Assembly (NCBI RefSeq): GCF_016862395.1
Contig: NZ_BOMW01000073.1
Location: forward strand, 1 to 36,315
From: Actinoplanes siamensis
GTDB taxonomy: Bacteria > Actinomycetota > Actinomycetes > Mycobacteriales > Micromonosporaceae
Direction: 5' to 3'
Length of the DNA: 36,315 nt
The notes beneath the pieces are model-generated. The model saw only the letters and a list, made by a program, of their open reading frames with translations, was not told the DNA's origin and did no database searches. A program made the position numbers and the translations under genes. Positions 25,114 through 32,374 of the stretch are shown here, in pieces; within the stretch, counting starts at the first letter, position 1; each line of letters opens with the position of its first letter.

Positions 25114-26568
25114 GTGGGACGGCAGTTCCGATGGCTCTGGACGTCGTACGCGGTCAGCACGGTCGGCACGTGGCTCGGCTTCGACGCGTTCCCGCTGATC
25201 GCGATCCTGGTCCTGCACGCCGGGCCGGTCGCCGTGTCGCTGCTGTCCGCGGCCGGGCTGGCCGTCGGCGCGCTGATCGCGGTGCCGCTCGGCCCCTGGG
25301 TGGAGTTCCGGCGCAAACGACCGGTGATGATCGCGATGGACCTGGTCCGGTTCGCCGCACTGATCAGCATCCCGGCCGCGTACGCGCTCGGCCGGCTCAC
25401 CTTCGCCCAGCTCGTGGTCGTGTCCGTGGTGACCGCGGCGGCCGACATCACGTTCCGGGCGGCCGGCGGCGCCGTCCTCAAGGCCCTGGTGCCGCGGGCC
25501 GACCTGCTCGCCGCCAACGGGCGGTTCGAGGCCACCACCTGGACCGCCACCATTGTGGGCCCGCCGCTCGGCAACGCGGCCATCGGGCTGATCGGCCCGG
25601 TCACCACCGTGCTGGCCGACGCGGTCAGCTACCTGCTCTCGGCGGCGGCGATCCGGGCGATCGGCGGCCGGGAGGCGCACCCGGCCCCGGCTGCCGGCCG
25701 CCGGCAGGCGCACCCGGCTGCCGACGGCCGGACGGCGAGCCCGACGCGGGCCGGTGACCTGCTCGACGGGTGGCGCCACATCCTGGCGCATCCGGCGCTG
25801 CGGCCGCTGTTCTTCAACACCGTCCTGGTCAACGGCCTGATCCTGGCGAGCGCGCCGCTGCTCGCCGTGCTCATGCTCGGCCGGCTCGGCTTCGCGCCCT
25901 GGCAGTACGGGCTGGCCTTCGGCGCGCCGTGCCTGGGCGGGCTGATCGGGTCGCGGCTGGCCGGGCGGCTGGTCACCCGGTTCGGGGAACGCCGCGTGCT
26001 GCTCATCTCGGGGGCGCTGCGGGTGTGCTGGCCGCTCGGGCTGGCTTTCACCGGCCCCGGCGCCGGCGGCCTGGCTCTGGTGCTCACCGTCCAGTTCGGC
26101 CTGGTGACGTGCATGGGCGTGTTCAATCCGGTGTTCGCCACCTACCGGCTGCGGCAGACCGCGTCCGATCGGGTGGCCCGCACGCTGTCCGCCTGGTCGA
26201 TCACCAGCAACGCGGTGATCGCCGCGATGACCGCGTCGTGGGGGCTGCTGGCCACCGTCACCAGCCCGCGGGTCGCGATCGCGGCCGCCGGTGTTCTCAT
26301 CCTGGCCACTCCGCTGCTGCTTCCCTGGAGCGCGTCCGCCTCGTCTTCCCCGGACGCCGCCTCTTCCCCGGCCGTCCTTGCTCCGCCGGACGCTGCCGCT
26401 GTCGCGGACGCCCCCTCTTCCCCGGCCGTCCTTGCTCCGCCGGACGCTGCCGCTGTCGGGGACGCCCCTTCCCCGCCTGGTGCCGGCTCTTCGCCGGAGG
26501 CCCGCTCGCCCCGGGACGGCGAAAACGGGTTGCCCGGCGGGACCGGCGGTGCTGAGGTGTTGCGGTGA
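25114..26568 (+). CDS. MFS exporter, EntS/multidrug-like
   Basis: 484 residues from GTG 25114, chosen because GAGGGGG lies five bases upstream; the frame is open back to 25036. The protein has about twelve hydrophobic helices, beginning FRWLWTSYAVSTVGTWLG. A motif A-like basic loop (VEFRRKRPVMIAMDLVR) follows helix 2, and a long hydrophilic central loop (about 185-225) separates the halves. This pattern matches the EntS/MFS_3 group of proton-driven exporters of siderophores or drugs. The cytoplasmic tail from about residue 408 is Ala/Pro/Ser-rich and contains an internal 18-residue duplication. The stop overlaps the acetyltransferase start (GTGA). Substrate unknown. Confidence 0.9.
   Translation: MGRQFRWLWTSYAVSTVGTWLGFDAFPLIAILVLHAGPVAVSLLSAAGLAVGALIAVPLGPWVEFRRKRPVMIAMDLVRFAALISIPAAYALGRLTFAQLVVVSVVTAAADITFRAAGGAVLKALVPRADLLAANGRFEATTWTATIVGPPLGNAAIGLIGPVTTVLADAVSYLLSAAAIRAIGGREAHPAPAAGRRQAHPAADGRTASPTRAGDLLDGWRHILAHPALRPLFFNTVLVNGLILASAPLLAVLMLGRLGFAPWQYGLAFGAPCLGGLIGSRLAGRLVTRFGERRVLLISGALRVCWPLGLAFTGPGAGGLALVLTVQFGLVTCMGVFNPVFATYRLRQTASDRVARTLSAWSITSNAVIAAMTASWGLLATVTSPRVAIAAAGVLILATPLLLPWSASASSSPDAASSPAVLAPPDAAAVADAPSSPAVLAPPDAAAVGDAPSPPGAGSSPEARSPRDGENGLPGGTGGAEVLR
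26361..26468 (+). repeat. Tandem 54-bp duplication inside the MFS gene tail
   Basis: Two near-identical 54-bp copies (26361-26414 and 26415-26468) encode SSPAVLAPPDAAAVADAP and a copy with one Ala to Gly change. A shorter worn copy starts near 26344. The unit is in frame (18 codons) and lies in the cytoplasmic tail, so copy number can vary without harming the transporter core. Confidence 0.85.
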
Positions 26569-27341
26569 ATCAGCAACAGGTGCTCGCGCTCTTCGACCGG
26601 CAGCTGCGCCGGGAGGCGCCGCCCGGTGGGCCGTCGTCCCGCGTCGACCGGGACGACACGATCGTCCGGCAGGTGGGCGCGGAACACGACTGGAACGCCG
26701 TGCTGTGGTCGGATCTCGACGAGTCGACAGCCGATCGGGTCATCGCCGAGCAGGTGCGCTACTTCCGGTCGCTCGGCGTCGAGTTCGAGTGGAAGCTGTA
26801 CAGCCACGACCGGCCCGCCGACCTGGGCGAGCGGCTGCGGGCGGCCGGGCTGGTCCCGGACGATCCGGAGACCCTGATGGTGGCCCGCATCAGCGACCTC
26901 GACCTGGACGCGGAGCCGCCGGCCGGTGTCGATCTGGTCCGGGTGACCGACGCGGCCGGCGTGGACCTGATGATCCGGGCCGGTGAGGAGGCGTTCGGGC
27001 AACCGAGCGGTTCGCTGCGTCACCAGTTGGTGGCGCTGCTGCGGGACAGCCCGCAGAGCGTGCGCCTGTTCGTCGCGATGGCCGGGGACCAGCCGGTGTG
27101 CGCGGCGCGGATGGAGCTCAACGAGGGCACCGCGTTCGCCGGTCTGTGGGGCGGCGGCACGGTGCGCGCGTGGCGGGGCCGCGGCATCTACCGTGCGCTG
27201 GTCGCGCTCCGCGGGCGCGTCGCCGCCGACCTGGGCTACGAGTATCTGCAGGTGGACGCGTCGGACCAGAGTCGCCCGATCCTGCGGCGGCTCGGGTTCG
27301 CCGCGCTCGGCACCACCACTCCGTACCGTCTCCCGGTCTAG
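26565..27341 (+). CDS. GNAT-family N-acetyltransferase
   Basis: 258 residues from GTG 26565, overlapping the MFS stop by four bases. The C-terminal half is a GNAT fold: VDLVRVTDAAGVDLM at its start, the acetyl-CoA pyrophosphate loop RAWRGRGIYRALVALRGR near residue 203, and the final strands YEYLQVDASDQSRPILRRLGFAALGTTTPYRL. The N-terminal 110 residues (AEHDWNAVLWSDLDES, VEFEWKLYSHD) form a second, degenerate acetyltransferase-like lobe, as in other two-lobe GNATs. Coupling with an exporter suggests that the same small molecule is acetylated and exported, as in resistance pairs; this is inference. Confidence 0.9.
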   Translation: MNQQQVLALFDRQLRREAPPGGPSSRVDRDDTIVRQVGAEHDWNAVLWSDLDESTADRVIAEQVRYFRSLGVEFEWKLYSHDRPADLGERLRAAGLVPDDPETLMVARISDLDLDAEPPAGVDLVRVTDAAGVDLMIRAGEEAFGQPSGSLRHQLVALLRDSPQSVRLFVAMAGDQPVCAARMELNEGTAFAGLWGGGTVRAWRGRGIYRALVALRGRVAADLGYEYLQVDASDQSRPILRRLGFAALGTTTPYRLPV

Positions 27342-27478
27342 CGTCGGTCCGGGATTCGAGTGCGGCGACCGGTGGCTCCGGCCCGCGCGGACCGCGGCGA
27401 TCTTCTGCTGCTCTCGCCGGGCCGCCCTGTTGGCCCGCTTCGCCGGGCCGCCTTGAGCGGGCCACTCGGTCCGGGCGG

Positions 27479-27568
27479 CCTCGACCCGGGCCACCTCGCC
27501 CGGGGCCGCCTCGACCCGGGCCACCTCGACCCGGGCCGCCTCGACCCGGGCCGCCTCGAGCGGCCGCG
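27479..27568. repeat. Six 15-bp tandem repeats between the GNAT and PadR genes
   Basis: CCTCG recurs every 15 bp at 27479, 27494, 27509, 27524, 27539 and 27554. The unit is CCTCGACCCGGGCC(A/G), with small changes. Read on the minus strand it spells Val-Glu-Ala-Ala-Arg repeats. The remainder of the 27342-27594 gap shows no convincing gene. The minus-strand frame stays open only because it runs antisense into the GNAT gene. Confidence 0.75.
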
Positions 27569-27594
27569 CTGCCCGATCGCCGCGCCCGGTCGGG

Positions 27595-28098
27595 TCAGGC
27601 TGCGGCATCCCGTTCGCGCGGGCGACCGGCCAGGTGGCGCACCCACTTGAGAGCCGACGCCGCCATGACGGCGTCGAGCTCGGCGCGGGCCCGTGGCGCG
27701 GAGACCAGCGGCTCCGGCCCGCGGGGACCGCCGCGCGGCCGCCGCGACTCCAGCACCGCCAGGCAGGACGCGACGACCGCGTCGAACGTCTCCCGCTCCG
27801 TCGCGGCCATGGCGAGCAGCACCCGGTCGAGAATGTCCTGCCCACTGGCGTCCCGGGAGACGTCGAGAATCCACGACCGCTGCCGTCGATGACCGGTATC
27901 GGTCAGCGTGAAGGTCTTGCTGCCGCCGGTGCGGACGTGGCCCAGGCGCTCCAGCCGTTTCAGGGCCGCCACCACCCGCAGCACGTCGACGGCGCCGCGC
28001 TCGCCGAACGTCTGGGCGTGCCGCTGGCGCAGGTCGTAGGCGGTCCCGGGGCGGTCGGCGAGGAACACCAGCAGAGTGTCACCGAGTGTCGTCGTCAT
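27595..28098 (-). CDS. PadR-like winged-helix regulator
   Basis: 167 residues from ATG 28098 (MTTTLGDTLL); the in-frame start at 28110 would sit inside the operator. The first 80 residues match the PadR wing-helix: LLVFLADRPGTAYDLRQRHAQTFG, then VVAALKRLERLGHVRTGGSKTFTLTDTG. The C-terminal half is helical (DILDRVLLAMAATERETFD) and would form the dimer. A perfect-looking palindrome containing ACATCGATGT lies directly in front, as expected for an autorepressed PadR gene. The target gene is uncertain: the upstream neighbour on the same strand is a broken CGNR gene, so this regulator may have lost its partner. Confidence 0.85.
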   Translation of the reverse strand: MTTTLGDTLLVFLADRPGTAYDLRQRHAQTFGERGAVDVLRVVAALKRLERLGHVRTGGSKTFTLTDTGHRRQRSWILDVSRDASGQDILDRVLLAMAATERETFDAVVASCLAVLESRRPRGGPRGPEPLVSAPRARAELDAVMAASALKWVRHLAGRPRERDAAA

Positions 28099-28109
28099 GG
28101 CCGTCACCA

Positions 28110-28131
28110 ACTTCTACATCGATGTAAAAGT
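28110..28131. promoter_or_regulatory. 22-bp palindromic operator before the PadR-like gene
   Basis: Half-sites ACTTCTACATC and GATGTAAAAGT (28110-28120 and 28121-28131) are mirror images with one mismatch pair. The core ACATCGATGT resembles the ATGT/ACAT sites of PadR proteins. It overlaps the stop codon of the CGNR remnant and lies 12 bp before the PadR start. Confidence 0.65.
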
Positions 28132-28262
28132 TAGCATCCGGCCGCTTTCCTGGCCCGGCACTGACGGGCCTTGATCCGGTTGCCGCACTCGGCCATGCCG
28201 CACCAGGTGCGCGTGCCGCCGCGCGAGCGGTCGATGAACAGGCGGGTGCACTGCCCGGGGCG
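28131..28262 (-). pseudogene. C-terminal remnant of a CGNR zinc-finger protein
   Basis: On the minus strand the last 44 codons before TAA 28131 read RIRPGQCTRLFIDRSRGG, then TRTWCGMAECGNRIKARQCRARK, the complete CGNR finger (three cysteines and the CGNR box) typical of ABATE-CGNR regulators. Upstream of about 28262 the reading frame becomes unrelated text that is antisense to plus-strand fragments. The N-terminal ABATE domain of about 130 residues is missing, and the first zinc cysteine expected before PGQC also seems lost. So this is the broken 3' end of a regulator gene. Confidence 0.65.
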
Positions 28263-28508
28263 AATTCGCCGTTCGCGCTGCTCACCCACCGCCTTTCGGT
28301 GCTCGGCTACTGGTCGGGCGCGCTGGTGGCCGGCCGTTCGGTGACCCGCGACCGGGCCGCCGAGTTCACCGCCGCCGGCCCGGTCGCCGCCCCGCTGCCG
28401 CGGGAGGTCGCCGCGGTCCGCGAGCGCCTGGCGGCCGACGTGCGCGCGGCCGACCCGGCAGCCCCGCTGCACGCCGAGCCACCCGCCGCGTTCCAGGGCG
28501 GGAGCTGA
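28263..28508 (+). pseudogene. Unidentified gene fragment with coding-like codon use
   Basis: The plus-strand frame ending TGA 28508 reads NSPFALLTHRLSVLGYWSGA, then helical text with EVAAVRERLAADVRAAD. Nearly all third codon positions are G or C, so it was probably coding. It has no proper start: upstream it becomes antisense to the CGNR remnant. I do not recognise the family. The frame overlaps the start of the next, differently framed aminotransferase fragment, so it is best read as the 3' remnant of a third gene or of the aminotransferase gene in another frame. Confidence 0.4.
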
Positions 28509-28791
28509 TCTGGCGATGGGCCGGCGCGCTGCGCTGGGACACCGGCTACCGCTCCCCCGACGGGACGCATCTGGCCTGGCTGAACTGTGCCGGCAGCCGA
28601 TTCGGCCCGGACCCGGCGTCCCATCTGGAGAGTCACGCACGCGTCCGGCTCGGGGCGCCGAGTTCAGCGAGCACACCGGCTCGTTCGTCCGGATCAACTT
28701 CGCCACCAGCCCCGAGGTCCTGACCGAGATCTTGAACCGGATCGGCGGCGACGCGCATCACACTTGTCTCATATCGTCCATATCTGATTAG
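28499..28791 (+). pseudogene. 3' remnant of a MalY/PatB-like PLP lyase with a frameshift
   Basis: Frame one (from 28499) reads DTGYRSPDGTHLAWLNCAGS then FGPDPASHLESHARVRLG. A one-base loss near 28660 moves the text to EFSEHTGSFVRINFATSPEV then LTEILNRIGGDAHH, ending at TAG 28791. PDGTxLAWLxC and FVRINFATSPE are the C-terminal landmarks of MalY/PatB cystathionine beta-lyases and related aminotransferases. The N-terminal 280 residues with the PLP lysine are absent. This is a decayed gene. Confidence 0.65.
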
Positions 28792-28813
28792 ACGAGCGAT
28801 AGCGTTTTCCGGG

Positions 28814-30160
28814 ATGCCGTCGCCCCTCATCGGAGAGAAAGCCGTTTTGAATCCGATCACCGTCGTCTCCCTCAGCCTTCTCCTCTGCGCGGCCGGCGCG
28901 GCGTTGCTGCGCCGCAAGGTGCGGCCCGCCGTGGAGTCCGCCTGTCAGGGCCTGCTCGTCCGGCTGCGGCCGCACCTGCCGGCCCGGGTGCGGCGGCTGG
29001 CCCGCGGATGCCGGCACCGGGCCGATCCCGCGGTGGTCCGGTCCGCGCTGGTCACCGCGGTGGCGGCGGCGATCGCCTGGGCCGCGGCCGGCACGCTGCA
29101 CCTGCCCGGTCCCGCCACCGCGGCGGTCTCGGCGACGCTGTCGGTGCAGATGAGCTCGCACGCCTCGGTGCGGGAGGGCGCGCAGCGGCTGATCGGCACG
29201 CTCGCCGGCATCGGCGTCACGGTCGCGGTGTGGCACACGTTCGGCCTCACCCCGTGGTCGGTGGCGGCCATCACCGGCTGCGGGCTGGCCGCGGGCCGAT
29301 TGCTGCGGCTCGGCGACAGCTCGGTCACCGTGCCGCTGACCTCGCTCGGCATCCTGGTCGCCGGCGGCACCGTCACGGAGACCTTCGTCTGGCAGCGGAT
29401 CGCCGCGACCGCGCTCGGCATCGTCGTCGGCGCGATCCTGTCGCCGCTGGTGGGCGGCATGACACCGCTGGAGCGGGCCCGCCGGGAGCTGGCCCGGCTG
29501 TCGACCGAGATCTCCGGCCTGCTCGGCCGGCTCGGCGCCGGGGTGCGGCAGGGGTACGACCGGGAGCAGGCCGCCCAGTGGCTGGCCCGGTCCCGCGAGC
29601 TCAGCGACGACCTGGAGGACGCCCGCGCCGCGGTCGACGACCTGGTCCGGCAGGCCCGCTGGTCGCTGACCACCCCGGTGACCCGGGTGACCCCGCTGCA
29701 CGAGACGCTGCGCGCCCTGGAACACGGTGTGCACCAGGTCAACTCGGTGGCCCGCTCGATGTTCGACGCCACCGCGACGCCGCACTCGCCGGTCGTCCCG
29801 GAGCAGATCGGCGAGGTCCTCTCGGCCGCGGCGGAGGCGTTCGCGGCGCACGCCACCCTGGTCGCCGACCCGCTGGCGGACACCAGCCGGGAGACCGCGA
29901 ACCTGGAGTACCTGCTGCAGACGCTGCGCAAAGCCCGCCGGCAGACGCTGCACAAGGTCCGTACCGAGATCGACGACACCGGCGTGCTCGTCCTGACCGG
30001 CTCGATCATCACCGACATCGACCGGATGGCCGGCTCGCTGGAGCGCTCCGCGCCGGCCCTGACCGTCGGCGTCCGCGAGCCGGGGCCGAGCATCCCGGCG
30101 GTCTCGGAGGTCCTGCCGGCCGTCCGCCTCATCTGGGAGAAGGCGAAGATCAGCCGCTGA
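28814..30160 (+). CDS. FUSC/aromatic-acid-exporter-like membrane protein
   Basis: 448 residues from ATG 28814; TTG 28847, with GGAGAGA nine bases upstream, is an alternative start. One N-terminal helix (about 12-32) is followed by an arginine-rich stretch. Then come about six helices between residues 75 and 215 (for instance LIGTLAGIGVTVAVWHTFGL and IAATALGIVVGAILSPLVGG), forming the FUSC bundle with its RLIGTLAG motif. A long cytoplasmic helical domain (about 220-448) with ARRELARLSTEISGLLGRLG follows. FUSC/ArAE proteins export aromatic acids or similar compounds. No membrane-fusion partner is nearby. An imperfect inverted repeat TCGTC-N12-GACGA at 28775-28796 may be a control site. Confidence 0.85.
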   Translation: MPSPLIGEKAVLNPITVVSLSLLLCAAGAALLRRKVRPAVESACQGLLVRLRPHLPARVRRLARGCRHRADPAVVRSALVTAVAAAIAWAAAGTLHLPGPATAAVSATLSVQMSSHASVREGAQRLIGTLAGIGVTVAVWHTFGLTPWSVAAITGCGLAAGRLLRLGDSSVTVPLTSLGILVAGGTVTETFVWQRIAATALGIVVGAILSPLVGGMTPLERARRELARLSTEISGLLGRLGAGVRQGYDREQAAQWLARSRELSDDLEDARAAVDDLVRQARWSLTTPVTRVTPLHETLRALEHGVHQVNSVARSMFDATATPHSPVVPEQIGEVLSAAAEAFAAHATLVADPLADTSRETANLEYLLQTLRKARRQTLHKVRTEIDDTGVLVLTGSIITDIDRMAGSLERSAPALTVGVREPGPSIPAVSEVLPAVRLIWEKAKISR

Positions 30161-30411
30161 CGCCGCCGCGACGTCCTGCCGGACCGGCGCACGCGCCAGC
30201 GAGACGCAGCGGGCCTGCGGCAGGGGGCCAGCGGGACAGGGCGGGCCGGTGCGGCGCGGCAAGACGCCGGCGCTGGCGGCGTGCGGATCAGCGCGGGCCG
30301 GCTGCGAGCTCAGCGGCGCTGCCTACTCGGATGCAAGCGACGCGGCTCCGCGGCGCGCCGGCGGGTCCCAGGGGTTCGAGGGGCCGAACCGGGGATGCCG
30401 TCGGCGCTGAC

Positions 30412-30436
30412 GAACATGTTCGCTACGATCGTGTTC
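30412..30436. promoter_or_regulatory. Paired TetR operator in front of its own gene
   Basis: The palindrome GAACATGTTC (30412-30421) is followed, 15 bp on, by the related GATCGTGTTC (30427-30436), which touches the ATG at 30437. A -10 box TACGAT (30424-30429) lies between, so binding would block transcription. The same two-site layout recurs before the flavin monooxygenase gene. Confidence 0.75.
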
Positions 30437-31102
30437 ATGAGTCCACGACGGGAGCCCGTGAGCCGCCGCGACCGGCCGGCCAAACCACCGCTGAGCCGGG
30501 CCGCCCTGGTCGCGGTGGCGTTGCGGATCATGCGCGAGGAGGGCCTGGAGAAGGCGACCATGCGGCGGCTCGCCGCGGAGCTCGACACCGGGCCGGCGTC
30601 GCTCTACGTCTACGTCCGCAACACCGCGGAGCTGCACGGCGCGATGCTGGACGAGCTGGTCGCCGGCTTGGAGCCGCCGGAGCCGGCCGCCGGCGACTGG
30701 CGGGAGCGGCTGATCGGCCTGCTCACGTCGTACACCTGGATGCTCTTCGCCCGTCCGGGCCTGGCCCGGTCGGTCCTCACCCTGCGCCCCTGCGGCCCGC
30801 ACTACCTGCGGCTGATCGACACGGTCCTCGGGCTGCTGCTGGCCGGCGGCATGCCGGACCGGCAGGCCGCCTGGGGCGTGGACATCCTGCTGCAGCACGC
30901 CACCGCCACCGCCGCCGAACAGGGCAGCCGGGCCGAGGCCGCGGAGGCCGCCGGCGAGGAGGCGGATCTCGCGCTGGCCGTCGCCGAGGCGGGCGCCGGC
31001 GCCTATCCGCACCTGGTCCGGGTCCGCGACGAGCTGTTCGCCGGGACCGGCGAGGAGCGGATGCGGTGGTCCTTCGGCACGATCATCGACGGACTTTCCT
31101 GA
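30437..31102 (+). CDS. TetR-family repressor
   Basis: 221 residues from ATG 30437. The frame extends back to 30281, but the operator and -10 box TACGAT (30424-30429) lie there, and the ATG falls eight bases after the -10 box, so the mRNA is probably leaderless. The helix-turn-helix is MREEGLEKATMRRLAAELDTGPASLYVYVRNTAEL. The C-terminal helices (LIGLLTSYTWMLFARPGLAR, ILLQHATATAAEQ) belong to the tetracycline-repressor-like C-domain. It should repress itself and the TetX-like gene 84 bp downstream through the GAACATGTTC sites. The ligand may be the substrate of the monooxygenase. Confidence 0.92.
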   Translation: MSPRREPVSRRDRPAKPPLSRAALVAVALRIMREEGLEKATMRRLAAELDTGPASLYVYVRNTAELHGAMLDELVAGLEPPEPAAGDWRERLIGLLTSYTWMLFARPGLARSVLTLRPCGPHYLRLIDTVLGLLLAGGMPDRQAAWGVDILLQHATATAAEQGSRAEAAEAAGEEADLALAVAEAGAGAYPHLVRVRDELFAGTGEERMRWSFGTIIDGLS

Positions 31103-31142
31103 GGGCTGGTACGCCCGCACCGGGCCTACGCACACCCATTGA

Positions 31143-31167
31143 GAACATGTTCGTGGCGAACATGTTC
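31143..31167. promoter_or_regulatory. Paired TetR operator in front of the flavin monooxygenase gene
   Basis: Two perfect copies of GAACATGTTC lie at 31143-31152 and 31158-31167, again 15 bp apart. The second ends 19 bp before ATG 31187. Sequence and spacing match the operator at 30412-30436. Confidence 0.8.
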
Positions 31168-31186
31168 GCCACCCCCTGGAGGCACC

Positions 31187-32323
31187 ATGAACACCGAGGT
31201 CACCATCATCGGAGCCGGGCTCGGCGGGCTGACCCTGGCCCGGGTCCTGCACGTCCACGGGATCGCGGCCACCGTCTACGAGCTGGACGCTTCGCCGGCC
31301 GCCCGGCCCCAGGGCGGAATGCTCGACATCCACGACTACAACGGACAGCTCGCCCTGCGCGACGCCGGCCTGTCCGAGCAGTTCCAGGCGATCATCCACC
31401 CCGGCGGGCAGGCCGTGCGCGTCCTCGACCGGCACCGCACCGTGCTGCTGGACGAGGCGGACGAGCAGGGCGACGGCGGCCGTCCGGAGGTGGACCGCGG
31501 GCGGCTGCGGCAGATCCTGCTGGACTCGCTGCCCGAGGGCACGGTCCGGTGGGGACGGAAGGTGACAGCGGTGCGGGCGCTCGGCGGCGGCCGGCACGAG
31601 GTGACGTTCGCCGGCGGCGAGACGGCCACCACCGGGCTGCTGGTCGGGGCGGACGGCGCGTGGTCCCGGATCCGGCCGCTGGTCTCCGGGGCCGCACCGG
31701 CGTACACCGGGGTCTCGTTCGTCGAGGCCGACCACCACGACGCCGATGCGCGTCACCCGGTGCCGGCCTCGATCGTCGGCGGCGGGATGCTGTTCGCGCT
31801 CGCGCCCGGACAGGGTTTCCTGGCGCACCGGGAGCCGGACGGCAGCCTGCACGTCTACATCGCGGTGCGCAAGCCGCGGCAGTGGCTGGACAGCGTCGAC
31901 TGGTCGGATCCCGAGCGGGGCAAGGCCGCGCTGGCCGGGGAGTTCGCCGGCTGGGCGCCGCCGATGCGGACGCTGATCACCGAGGCGGACGGACCGCTGG
32001 TGCCGCGGGCGATCCACGCGCTGCCGGTGGACCACCGCTGGGAGCGGGTGCCGGGGGTGACGCTGCTCGGGGACGCGGCACACCTGATGTCACCGTTCGC
32101 CGGGGAGGGGGCGAACCTGGCCATGTACGACGCAGCCGAGCTGGGCAAGGCGATCGCGGCGCATCCGGGGGACGTCGAGGAGGCGCTGGCGGCGTACGAG
32201 CGGGAGCTCTTCCCCCGCAGCGCCGAGGCGGCCGCGGAGGCGGCCCGGAACCTGGCGCTCTGCTTCGGCGACGACGCGCCGCGGAGCCTGGTCGACCAGT
32301 TCGCCGCGTACGGTGCGGCATGA
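31187..32323 (+). CDS. TetX-like FAD-dependent monooxygenase
   Basis: 378 residues from ATG 31187, with GGAGG five bases upstream. Class A flavoprotein monooxygenase motifs: FAD-binding VTIIGAGLGGLTLA (residues 5-18), the DG-type motif GADGAWSRIR near 155, and GD motif LLGDAAHLMSPFAGEGANLA near 290. The text QGGMLDIHDYNGQLALRDAGL and GDAAHLMSPFAG follows TetX (tetracycline 11a-hydroxylase) more closely than PHBH-type enzymes. It probably uses NADPH and oxygen to hydroxylate an aromatic or polyketide-like compound in the cytoplasm. Control by a TetR repressor suggests a detoxification pair. Whether tetracyclines are the substrate cannot be read from the sequence. Confidence 0.9.
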   Translation: MNTEVTIIGAGLGGLTLARVLHVHGIAATVYELDASPAARPQGGMLDIHDYNGQLALRDAGLSEQFQAIIHPGGQAVRVLDRHRTVLLDEADEQGDGGRPEVDRGRLRQILLDSLPEGTVRWGRKVTAVRALGGGRHEVTFAGGETATTGLLVGADGAWSRIRPLVSGAAPAYTGVSFVEADHHDADARHPVPASIVGGGMLFALAPGQGFLAHREPDGSLHVYIAVRKPRQWLDSVDWSDPERGKAALAGEFAGWAPPMRTLITEADGPLVPRAIHALPVDHRWERVPGVTLLGDAAHLMSPFAGEGANLAMYDAAELGKAIAAHPGDVEEALAAYERELFPRSAEAAAEAARNLALCFGDDAPRSLVDQFAAYGAA

Positions 32324-32331
32324 CCCGCCCG

Positions 32332-32367
32332 GTCGCGGTCCCGGCGGCGACTCGCCGGGACCGCGAC
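32332..32367. terminator. Bidirectional terminator hairpin
   Basis: Perfect 15-bp arms (GTCGCGGTCCCGGCG at 32332-32346 and its complement at 32353-32367) enclose the loop GCGACT. It lies between the stops of the convergent TetX-like gene (32323) and the BNR gene (32375), so it can end both transcripts. Confidence 0.85.
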
Positions 32368-32374
32368 GGTGGCG

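Noticed and set aside
26142..27614. Minus-strand frame with Val-Glu-Ala-Ala-Arg repeats as a protein gene
   Set aside because: Beyond the 15-bp repeats it continues antisense through the acetyltransferase and MFS genes, so the long protein cannot be real. A short peptide is left as a weak possibility in the findings.
28131..28706. A complete 191-residue CGNR-family protein
   Set aside because: Only the last 44 residues match the family. The rest is antisense to plus-strand gene fragments and lacks an ABATE domain.
30227..30277. Terminator hairpin after the FUSC gene (GCCAGCG / CGCTGGC)
   Set aside because: Seven-bp arms with a 37-nt loop are expected by chance in such GC-rich DNA. A second small hairpin (GGTTCG/CGAACC at 30373-30390) has no T-run. 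The 30161-30411 gap shows no gene.
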